This document shows positions 44,448-54,900 of a stretch of 64,000 nucleotides of DNA, one piece after another. The position numbers and the translations under genes are program-made. The stretch comes from Pterobdella sp. o SKG-2022 (taxonomy: Eukaryota; Annelida; Clitellata; Hirudinida; Piscicolidae). Numbering within the stretch: position 1 is the first letter of the stretch; each line of letters opens with the position of its first letter. The notes below the pieces were generated by a model. That model saw only the letters and a program-made list of their open reading frames with translations. It ran no database searches and had not been told where the DNA came from. The stretch lies in assembly GCA_964035795.1 (NCBI GenBank), contig OZ038321.1:24671986-24735985 (forward strand), in the 5' to 3' direction.

Positions 44448-46834
44448 TAAACCGTAAAAATAATAATAAAATATAATACACAATTTCAAGGAATCAGTTT
44501 TTAAGCTAATAACCCACTAAAATGGTGATGAATATCATATAAAAATGAATATTAATCATCATCATCATCATTTTATTATAATCAGCATCTTTCCCTTTTC
44601 CAAGGGTTCACTGAATAAAAATGAATATTAATGGAATACAATAACAATAAGGTGAAACACAATGGATTGATGATCACTATAATGAGAGATGGTAATGAAG
44701 TTCAATGCATTACGTTCTAATGGGGACATTATAATGGGATAGACACCTGTTTCTGTAGCACTGTTATCATCTCTTGCTTCTCATCCAGCATCATCTTGTA
44801 GTTCACCTTTGAACATGATGATAATAATAATGAAAGAGAAATTAAAGATAACAAAATTGTTTTAATATAAAAATAATGAGAATATTATTAAGAGTAATAT
44901 TTCTGTTTGTAGATAACAACAATGAACAATAAAAAATAAAAATAATAAAAAGCAATAAAGAAAAAATAATGAAATAGCTGAAAACCAATAAGAAGCAACC
45001 TCGACATCATTGATGGCCATCTGCTTGAGTGACATCTGCTCTTTCAACTCACTTATCCTTCTTATGGCCTTGTCTTGGCATTTCGTCAGCACCTCCTTAT
45101 GATCACGAAAGAATACTTTTGAATATTTTTATTCTTTTAAGTATTTTTTTAAATTATTTTTATTTATTTATTCTTCATTTTATAAAAATTATGTGGTCTA
45201 GAAACGTCTGAAGTTAATGCCACTTTAATTTCAATCGTAATTGTATTGTATAATACTTATCAAAAAGTATATAATAAGCGGCTTGAATATTTAAATAAAG
45301 TGAATATATGTGTGAGCTTGCATTGATAGTTGATAGTAAAAAAATGATGACTTGATATTTTGAATTATGATTTTAGATGAATGAAGACTAACTTTCAACT
45401 TGGTTCTCTCCTTGTCCAACTCCCTGTATTCCTTCACCAACTATAATAATATAATGATCCAATTAGGTTATACTGTTGTGTATGTCATTTATAATAGTTA
45501 ATATCAAACATACTGTATATTTATTTCAATATGAATTATATACGTAAACCAACCTGGTAATATTTGCCAGAAAACTTTTGATTTTTTGTGAAAATCTTTT
45601 TCAAAACTCGACTAAGATCTTCTTTAGAAACTGAATCAATATTGGGGGAAGGTACATCACTTTTAATTTCATTTTTATTCATGCCTAAAGCGTCAAGCAG
45701 GTTGTGATCATCAACTTCACTAGCAACACTCTCAACATCAGATGACAGAAACTGCTGAGATGGACTGAATGAAGATCCTACATTCATGAAGAATGTGTCA
45801 CTCATCTGTGATGTCATCTGTTTGTATGTTAGACAAAGAAATGAGAAATAAATGAAATTTATACATTATACACAAAGAAAACTAATGAATATAATGATAA
45901 AATCAAAATTCATAATATATGTAAAAAGAAATTGAATAATTAGATCACCCTCAAGCATTTGCACAGTTCATGAGCTACTCCATGTGAACAAAAAAAAATA
46001 TAATGATACAAGCATATATATTAAATAACTAAAAATAATCTTACAGAATCATTTCGGGTCCTGTTACGTGACCGGACTGGAGTACTATGTGTTATTGATG
46101 AGTGAGCTTTGAGGGGTTCTTTTGAACTGTCATTACTGCCTTCTTGCACATCACACCAGTTTTTCAGCTGTTGAGACTTAAAAAAAATTTGACATTTTAT
46201 AAAGAAAAATATTTTGATGTTTTTTAGTTCAATTATAGCAATTGTATAACCTGAAAAAATCTTGAAAATTATTTTTTTGGTCGATTCAAATTTTTTCTAT
46301 GTTGCATTTGAATTAAGATTTAATATATGAACTTCATTCACAGATTTCAATAGTTTTCTTATTTTCGTATAATAATTATGTGGCCTAAAAGCTTCTGAAT
46401 CAATACCATTATAATCTTATTCATAATTGTGTTAAATATAAAATGACAATTTCATCAAAAGCTGAAAACTCACAGATGAGTCTTCTGTTGGGTCGGAGTT
46501 GGAGATTTCAAGGATGGCAGGTGACTGTTGATAATTACTGGTTGTTGGTTGATTGATGGAATCATTTGAAGTTTTATTAATAGATTTGCTTTCAGAGTTC
46601 AAATCTATCAAAGAATTGGCAGATGATGCAGATATTGATGAAGATGCAATACTGGTGTTTTTTCTGTCATTCTGGAGTTTTAAATACTTATTTAATAAAT
46701 AATTTTCATTTTAATTTCATTTTAGTACAGCAAAGATTACCAACGTTTAAAGAAAGATCCCCCTTGCTTGCTTTTAACTTATTATTTGCTTGGGTGATAC
46801 CTTCTCCAACTTTATTTTTTAACGCTTTAAACAT
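34098..46834 (-). CDS. GOLGA4: GRIP-domain golgin, golgin-245 (GOLGA4) type
   Basis: A trans-Golgi tether: a long coiled coil held at the membrane by a C-terminal GRIP domain that binds Arl1-GTP. Seventeen exons: 46745-46834, 46474-46671, 46045-46176, 45554-45817, 45393-45440, 45000-45092, 44747-44806, 44177-44287, 42600-42704, 37373-41895, 36810-36949, 36400-36533, 35487-35606, 35239-35283, 34681-34746, 34421-34471, 34098-34178. The product is 2086 aa (human 2230). The N-terminal MFKALKNKVGEGI and STPVRSRNRTR match golgin-245, as do QDKAIRRISELKEQM and LDEKQEMITVLQKQ. One 4.5-kb exon encodes most of the coiled coil and includes an acidic insert (YDDDADDDDDGWVTEDE). The GRIP domain is split over the last exons: VEFE, then YLKAVLFKYMTESPDKE, then TLAKVLCRIMKY, with the Arl1-contacting Tyr kept. 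Weak donors at exons 1, 11 and 12 are the least certain points. Confidence 0.9.
34590..34655 (+). repeat. Family D repeat copy (golgin intron)
   Basis: TGTGACTTAGAAACTCCTGA, then AGTTAACGTTACTATAATCA. Related copies lie at 45191, 46379 and 56101. Confidence 0.7.
34837..35033. repeat. Palindromic element, about 197 bp (golgin intron)
   Basis: End arms CTTCACAAAAAGAAGCAATA / TTGCCTTATTTTGTGAAG. Inner arms CATTAGTATGTATATTTTCG / TTTAAAATATACATACTAAT. Nothing coding. Confidence 0.85.
35666..36030. repeat. Two adjacent family B palindromic elements (golgin intron)
   Basis: The first copy (35666-35829) has arms AAACAGCTATAATTTCTGAT / GTTATAGCTGTTT and TTTAGCCTTATCAT. The second (about 35927-36030) repeats ACAGCTATAATTTTCGATAA, then AAAGCTAAACTTATCGG. 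Both end near ATAAATCGATGTT / AACGTCAATCTAT motifs. Confidence 0.8.
37141..37352. repeat. Family B palindromic element, about 210 bp (golgin intron)
   Basis: The fullest copy: arms TTTTCAACGTCTATTTATG / CATAAATCGATGTTGGAAA outside, and TTTTCGATAATTTTAGCTCT / AAGCTAAAATTATCGAAAA inside. It lies immediately downstream of the 4.5-kb golgin exon. Confidence 0.85.
42319..42457. repeat. Family A palindromic element, about 139 bp (golgin intron)
   Basis: Terminal arms AAAAACGATTTGAATCAAAT / TGATTCAAATCGTTTTT. Inner arms TGAATAATAATATGAAGCTT / AAGCTTCGTATTATTATTCA enclose TTGAACTCACATTATCAAGT. Confidence 0.9.
42868..43031 (+). repeat. (CTAT)n microsatellite with periodic CTACCTACTTAT interruptions
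   Basis: About 164 bp of tetranucleotide repeat in the 42705-44176 golgin intron. The same interruption, CTACCTACTTAT, occurs twice about 64 bp apart, so the array also repeats at a higher order. Confidence 0.95.
44391..44447 (+). repeat. (ACT)n/(AAT)n trinucleotide microsatellite
   Basis: A few ACT units pass into a longer run of AAT units inside a golgin intron. Confidence 0.9.
44555..44615 (-). mobile_element. Very short LINE 3' end with (ATG)n tail
   Basis: On the minus strand AACCCTTGGAAAAGGG is followed by spacer and a run of ATG/GAT units. The LINE copy at 15230-15798 carries AACCCTTGGAAAAGG near its own 3' end. This is a severely truncated insertion of the same family with a different simple-repeat tail. 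Confidence 0.65.
45191..45250 (+). repeat. Family D repeat copy (golgin intron)
   Basis: TGTGGTCTAGAAACGTCTGA, then AGTTAATGCCACTTTAATTT. Confidence 0.7.
46379..46440 (+). repeat. Family D repeat copy (golgin intron)
   Basis: TGTGGCCTAAAAGCTTCTGA, then ATCAATACCATTATAATCTT. Confidence 0.7.
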
Positions 46835-47509
46835 CTTTCTTGAAACCTTTAATAATTAATTTTTAAAATATTATAAATTTCTTAAAAATATAACTAATTA
46901 TTGATTAGTGAATCGTCATCAAGGAAGAAATATGGAATTTTGAAATCTTTTTGAAAGTATTATTAGATACAACGTAATTGGTGTCTCGAAATTTTCAATA
47001 TATTCAAAATAGAAAGTCTTTATTTTTAAGAAAATATTTTAAAATTGCAGTTATTCAAGAGCTGCTTTTAAGCTTAACGTGTGTGAGACATGTCACAAAT
47101 AAAGTTATTAAAGCTGAATTTTTTTCGAAATCTATAAAAACTGTTTTAGCAAGAAGTTAAATTTTATTTGAAAAATAAAAATGTTTATAAGCTTTCAATT
47201 TTTTTTACAACAATGTTGTATTTAGATCAACAGAACTAGCCTATTAACAAAAACTTGTTAAACCAAAAAGTTTTCTTAACTGAATATTATCACAAAGTGC
47301 TTTTTAAGTTGAACTCTGGCTTTTTTGAGAAGTATTTGTTTTTGGATTGAATCATTTGACAATGAAAATTATATATCGAATATTTATTCACATTGTCAAT
47401 GAGGTTATATTAATAAGGGATAATGTTTAGGTTTTTTACTGAGTTCTTTTATCTTCATTACTGTCCAAAAAATCTTATCCAAAAAATGCAGAAAGAGTTT
47501 CATGTAGGA

Positions 47510-47700
47510 ATTGCTGTATGCTGATGACTTGGTGATAATTGCTGAAAACCTAAAAAAAAGTCAAAAAATAGTTGCTGTGCATGCAAGAACAGTATTGAAA
47601 TTCAGGAACTTAGAGTGAATTTTGAATAAAAACGAAAGCTAGAACACTGATGTCAATGTTTTAAACAAAGGTGCAAGTTTTAAATCTTGTTGAGAGTGTT
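47510..47700 (+). mobile_element. LINE reverse transcriptase remnant
   Basis: Reads LLYADDLVIIAENLKKSQ, the YADD catalytic box of an RTE-like reverse transcriptase, then breaks down. The same region of a related element appears at 19010-19160. Confidence 0.65.
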
Positions 47701-47756
47701 TCAAAAATGTTAGCGTCAGCTCTATACTGCACTCTATTTGAATATATAAATATATA

Positions 47757-47868
47757 TTCAAATAAAAACACTTTTAGGAGTTTATTTTAATTCACGAAGC
47801 TTTTCGTAGGATAAACTCACATTATCAAGTGGAGGTACAAATATTTGTAAAAGTGTTTTCATTTGAAT
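47757..47868. repeat. 112-bp inverted-repeat element, family A
   Basis: Ends ATTCAAATAAAAACACTTTT / AAAAGTGTTTTCATTTGAAT frame the core CACGAAGCTTTTCGTAGG, then ACTCACATTATCAAGTGGAG. It has the size and shape of a MITE. Confidence 0.85.
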
Positions 47869-48312
47869 ATTTACGTTCGGATCGAAGAATTAAAACAGTA
47901 TATTTTTGAAACGACCAAAAGCTGATTAGCCCAGACCTGTTCTTCTGTTTAATACTATTTTTTGGTCGAAATCGTTTGGTAATTTTTGGCCTAAGTATAT
48001 ATATTTGTTAGTATTTTAATTTTTTAAATGTTAATTTTTATTGTTTTTATTCTCATTGAATTCATTGCGCATTTTTTTGTTTTATCTGTGTTAATGGTCA
48101 GACCTATTTTATCGGATATTTTCATCTATAAGCCCGGCTGAAGTAATTTATAGATTAGTTAAGGCAGTTTAATCATATAGTGATTGCACATATCTATTTT
48201 TTGAAGTCATGCAAGCGCGCCTTTATCTGATAACAATATTAAAAAAACAGTGAAAAGTTAAATTTAAAATGAAATAATATTAAACTTTTTAATTTTTGGA
48301 AACGAAAATGTG

Positions 48313-48356
48313 TCTTGATAATGTAAGCTAGCTTTACGAAAAGCTTCATGTTATTT
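48313..48356 (+). repeat. Family A repeat copy
   Basis: CTTGATAATGTAAGCTAGCT, then TTACGAAAAGCTTCATG. Confidence 0.7.
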
Positions 48357-48965
48357 GATAAATACTTTGTGTTTGTTGTCTTTACTTTTTGAAAATGTGT
48401 ATGTTTTCGTAATTTTAAAGTTTGTCTTTTTTACCTATTCAAAAAAAATACGCGAAATTATACTGAAAACAATTTTCCATGTACTATCTCACAAATGCTA
48501 TTCATAGTCTTAATGTTTTGATGTTTCTCTGTTTCTGGTAATTTTGAGTTGTATTCTTGCAAGCTACCTAATTAAAATTTTAATATACCGTTTTTATGAA
48601 TCATTGTGGATTTAAAAAAAATAAAAATCATTCAAAGCAATTGAATGAAAATATTTTTGTAAAAAATATTTCGTATTCAATACTTTAGAAGTGAAAGTGT
48701 ATAGAATATTACAGACAGACTATAAAAATTATACAGAGTTTTTGGTGTATTAGCCATGTCGAAAATGTCGTCCATTGTTGTTTTGATCGCGATAGAACGT
48801 TAATTTTAAGTTATTTGTAGCGTTATGTCAAATACGTATTTAAAAATAATTTTTTTTAAAGACTTATTACTTGTAAAGCATATCTTGGTCGATTTATTTC
48901 AGTTTTTATTTTCAAAGCGTTATTTATAATTGTTAGATATATTAAACTACAAATTTGAGAGTAAA

Positions 48966-51900
48966 ATGAACAGTTTAATGCAACTTTCTATTGCTGCTGA
49001 GACTTTAGCAGACGCGGAAGATTACAATTCACATTTATACGAGCGTGAAAAGTAAGTGAAACGTTTTAAAACGTGTCTTTTATGACTGTAGTTGTCTTTG
49101 ATTATTTGTTGTTTTAACATCAAATTTTACAGGAAATTTCCTGAAATATCTAAATTCAAAAAAGAAGAAGATTACATCATATATAATAGTTCTCATTTTC
49201 TTCCTTATCCTGTAAGTCGTATTCCTCCTCTTATATAATATTCAAAATCTTATTTGAAAATTCACATAACATTCAACAAAATTTGACAGGATCACAGTTA
49301 CGCCAAGGTTGTAGTATCGCCCACAGACACAAATCCAACAAACAACATAGTCAACTCATATCATAACAAATCGCTTACAAATAGCAATAATGTTATAAAT
49401 AGTAATGTTGACTCAAAATTATCTCTTTATAAAAACGATCTTAAATCATCAGTAAATTATGTGTTAAATTATACATCAAAGTTAGATAGCACAAATCCAC
49501 CATTAAATAACACATTGTTAAACAAAAACTCAAATCATATTAACAACATCAATGTTTCTAACACCCACAATGGTTCTGGGTTAGGAAATGTTAATTCTTC
49601 GGATTCATGGGAGGGTAGTGTTACAAGGTGTATTTGTGATTTTCAACATGATGATGGATATATGATCTGCTGTGACCAATGCTCGTGAGTTGTGTAATAT
49701 TAAACTTTATAAATGCATATATTTCCTTTTGATAATCTAAATTTCTACTTCGATAAACTATTCAGAATCAATTTGAATCAGTAATTAAGAATGTATCAAA
49801 AATGATAGTTTCTAGACTAAAAACTTGAAAAATCTTATATAAAATAAAACAAAGTACTTTAAATTTGAAGATGTTAACAAAATGCTTCATAGTTTACTGA
49901 ATTAAGTGTTTTGTACAATTAAAATAAAAAAATCTCTTTCTTATACTTATAAATAATCAAAATCTGACATACAATAATTATCTAAAACAAAATTTTTCAT
50001 TAAAATCAGTAGTTAAAGTTGTTGAAAAAATTTACACCAAAATTATAATTTGAGAATACAAAAGCCTTCACTTCTATTGAAGAGTGTGGCAGCATGTGGA
50101 TTGCATGGGAGTTGACAGACAAAACATCCCTGATGTCTACCTTTGTGAACTATGTGAACCTCGCTTTGTTGACAAACATTATGCCATTCGATGCCAGGCC
50201 AGAAAAAGAGAACTATTTTGTAAGTTTTATTCATTCATTTATAGTTTTGATCTGGTCTATAGTTTAATTCTGAAATTTATTTCTTTTTATCATATTTTTA
50301 AGTTAAAAATGAAAATATTGAAAATAAAGACAATAGCTTATCCATGGATTCAGTGTATTTCAAACAACTTCAAGGATCATTTGCATAATTTTGAATAAAT
50401 TTATCTTTTAGGATGCTACTGTAATTATTTATCATCATCCATTTTTATAAATGATTAAAATTTAAAAAAAAATTTAGTTTATTTAAGTTTTAAGATTTTA
50501 TTGATAACAACCATATCTTACATTATGACACTTGTAGTTATGGTGTTGTGTGTTTGCGAGTGTGAATTAGACCAAACTAAAATTATGTTATCTTTTGTAA
50601 CTGTATATTTGGTTTATATTTGATGATCTTTAAAAAATATGCATTAGATGGCTCTATCTGAAATTATGATATATGAGTATTAAAATAGCAATGATGAACA
50701 ACGCAAGGTGAGAAAGCAGACTCTAGTGGCACTGACACAGAGGAAGATGTGAAGCCTCGCAAGAATGCAGGTGCCAGGAATAAAAGGAGACACAAGCCTG
50801 CATCCCTTCTCAACAACACCACAAACAATCGTAGGAAGAGTGATAGCATCAAAAACAATTCTGTGAACCATAAAGTAAGTATATCATTTAGTGATTTGTG
50901 AATATTCTTTTAGGTAGGTTATCTCACTCAGTGAAAATTACGTCATTACTAGCTATAAATTATTTCACTAAATACTTTTCAGAACAATCGGTTAAGAAGA
51001 AACCATTCTTTAAATATCACAGCCAGTACCAATAAACTTAATCCTCCTTTGCCACCATCACCACCAAATTCAAACTTGAAAGAAGCTCTCTCACCAATCA
51101 ACAATAAACACAAAGCCACACTTAAGAGCATCAAACTGGGACCATGTGCCAATACATACTCTAATAAATTGTTGGGTGTACTAAAGCAATTACATAGTCA
51201 ATCAATTACACTGCAGTCTGGCTTGGATATGAGCGAGCATACAATAAACAATGATAATGCTTCTAATAATGGCCTAGTGGCAGCCTCCATTGTGGAAATT
51301 GCTCCCAATATCAAAGTGAGATTAACGCTGTTATTAATATCCTTGTAGGGATTATTATAGGCTTTGGTTTGTGTGGATGTTTTTTAACGTATGCTATATA
51401 TCATTATTTTAAAAATCTAATTATATATTTAATCTTAGGTAAGCCTAATTGTTAATTTATTTTTTATGTATTGTTTTTTTGCATATATTTGTAACCATAT
51501 ATACTTAATATTATTTATTTGATGAATTCAAATGTTTCAAGATAAATAATGGAAATTCAAAGTAAATATCACTGAAATTAGTTTTGTTTCTGTAATAATC
51601 AATTTATAACCATGTGGAAGGATGCCATGGGAATTGTGGAATATTTCAAAGACATCATATATTTTTATTTATTGCTATTGTATATACATTTAATATGGAA
51701 TGTTATACTTATTAAAAAATTTATCTGTTTTTATTAAAATATATTAATAAATTTCAAGAATAAAATCTGTAATGGCATAATATAGTATCAAAAATTATAT
51801 TTCACTTTATTTGCATATGAAAAGTTCACCTGATGTGATTTATAAATTTAATGAAAAATTAAAAATAATTTCAAATGGATTACGTTTTTGATTTATTTAA

Positions 51901-54900
51901 TTAAATATGGATTTCTGAAAGGTATGCCAATGAATTTATTAATGCAATTATCCTCTTTTCAACCAAGCAAAATTAACTGCAATTTATTTCATTTCTGACG
52001 TATAATCTATTTATAAACCTATATTCTTTTACTTATTTTTAGACTTGTCTAATGCAAATATGACAACATATATTTCAATTTGGCATAGGGTGTGATTTTG
52101 AATGCATGTTTATTTTATGAATCATACTTTATAAATATTCATAATATTTTAAGTGTTTATAAAATCATTATAAAACTTTGTATGTTTTTTTTCAGTTTTG
52201 ATAGTTTTTGCAGTTTACAATTATCAAAATTTATCTAAGGTAATTTTAATAAAATATTTCAACAAGGTTATTTAAAGGATAGATTTTCATTATTTTATTA
52301 TATATTTTACGTTAATATCACTTTTAATCATTTTATTTAGAAAAATGGATAGATAGAGATAAATTTTTATCAGACATGTATAAATTTGTTTATTAAATTC
52401 ATGTGAGAAATAACAATCCATTGATTATCTTTATGAATATGTCAAATATATGAAAATATACACCCAAAAAACATGAAAATTTTTATATCTATAATTAAAA
52501 AATATTTAATGGAAATATCTATAGAAAAAAACTCACTATTGGAAAAAAAATGAAGAATGGTAGTGAAATATGCAAGAATTAAAATAATAGACCTCTGATT
52601 ATTTCAAAATAAAAACAGAGAATGTAATATTTGAAAAAATAAATAATAATGATACAATTAATAATTTATCAATCTCATTATGTTTGTTTTATTTCAATAA
52701 TTTTAACTTTTTTTGTACAAGTGATGATTAATCATAAGTCACAGTAGATGTTGTTTGCGAAAAATCAATAACATTATCTTATCTCCTTGGTAATGTTCAT
52801 AGGTTTAAATATGCCTTTTGTCACATCAACAGAAACACAAAGCTTTCATGTGCAGCATGTGAATCATTTACAAAACATATGTAGAAGCAACAACCATAGA
52901 CATTTGAAAACACACTGGCTTATACTATTTATTAAAAACTTTAATTTTTTTATTTTAAAAAAATAATTAGCAAAATACTTCAGTTTTGAATGAATTTTAT
53001 GAAGCAGTGTACTTCAATATCTTGTTTTGTATTTTCTGTCTTACTAACTATAATCATGAAAATAGTGATACTAACTATACCAATATTAGGTATTATTGTA
53101 ATGATTAAACTAACTATTACTTAAAAATAACCTAAGTCCACAATGTGAAAATTGTGTATGGCTCATAGAAGCTACACACACACATGGTAACCTAGCACTT
53201 AAAACCACATGTTGACAGGCGGAAGGAGTGGAGGTGCTGGAAGAAGTGGACAAGGACCAGGTGCTGATGGAGTTGACAGGCCTTGTGATGCTCTCTGAGG
53301 AGGCTAACAGGTGCAATCTCATCTTCAATATTAATCAGCATGATTATTGTTAGGGCTGTTCATTTAATTGATAGTTGTTGATAATAAAAGCATTATTTAG
53401 GTATCATAATATAATTATTTGAAAATCATGCAAATTTTTTTGTTAGCGGTCGGTTACATAGCAAATATTTTTAAACAACTTACTGACAACATCTATACAC
53501 ATACATACTTGTCCACCTAATAATTTATGAAGATATCTGTATAAAACAAATTTCCTCTATTAGTCTCTCCCACACCCGCAACAGCACCTTGGTACAGTCA
53601 TACAGCATCCAAGGCACAGACAACTACCTTTTGAACGTCAGCATCGACACATCATCCTGCAACAATCTCTGCAACCTTATTAGGAGGTCTTCCAATCCCA
53701 ATGCACAGGTTTGTTTCTGTGGTGTGACTTCAATTGTTTTGTATCTATGGATTTACCTAAGATAGGAGTGCCATGAAAAAGGTGTTTTTCAAAATAATTA
53801 TTACCTACGTATATATGTTTGCATGTCATCTCAAATTTTTGTTGCAATAGAGCAGTATTAGTTTTACACAGGGGGATTTTAGTGTTAATTAAATAATTAT
53901 TAAAACTTATGAATGTCACAATATTGAAATCATTTTTTCAAATTTGATTAATCCAAATGATGCACACTTTGAAACAGTTGGGGCACTTTTTTGATGCAAA
54001 TGACAAGTTGAGGCTGGTGGTTGTGAGCAGGTCAGCCATCATGAAGGGTTCGGAACTCTCCCTCCCTCTCCACTTCAAGAACCACCAGCTTTCCGATGAC
54101 ATGTTTGTTCTCATGCGTTTTTATTTTTTGTTCATCTGGTTGTGGTTTGTTGAAATTTTTGTCTAGTTCATGTATTTATGATCATCTGAATGCAAACTTG
54201 TTATTAAACTCTTCTCATCCCACCCATAGTGATAAAGAAGAAATATATTCATCTTGCATAGAAGCATTATCTCCCTTGCCGATGCCAGCAACTAGCCCAA
54301 TCCCAAAACTGGCTTCACCCATCAAGGTGTCAGAAAACACTGAGGTTACAAGGAGGAGGAGAAAGTCGTCTACTCGATCATCAGTGGCTGAGGAGGTTTG
54401 TATTGTTGTGTTCCATGTTTTCAGCATCATCGTTTTACGTCATTTTTCCCTTTTCAAGAGAAGTTTGACGGTGTTTCATGTTTTTTACATGATATTAGGT
54501 TTTTAGTGTAATCATACTACTAAGGAGAGTGAAGTTGAATTATAATCGTTGTTATATTTTTGCCACTCATTTAGTGGTTTTATTTATGAAATTTAAAATA
54601 TCTAAATAGTTTACTATTTATCGGTTCACAAAGCTTTCAAATGAAATCTTCATCTAATCTACTAAATTTCATATTACTCCTTTTTGGAATGTCAATCAAA
54701 ATACCTCATAAAAATATGGAACACCTGGGCATAAAGCATTCAACACCACAGGACATGCAAGAGACATACCAACGCAAGGGAGTGTCAAAGTCATCATCTG
54801 CGTGCACCTTTAATGATGAGGTAGATGTGATGAGTCACCAAGGAGATGCAGATGGCAAGAGCAAGTGTGTCAAGGAGCATAAGAGGCGCACTGAGGCTGA

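Larger units (their letters stand above)
46835..48965. other. Head-to-head spacer, golgin / KMT2E, with repeats
   Basis: Contains a degenerate family A copy (47231-47320), a LINE remnant (about 47510-47700), a compact inverted-repeat element (47757-47868) and another family A half copy (48313-48356). The promoters of both flanking genes should lie at its ends. No gene was found. Confidence 0.5.
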
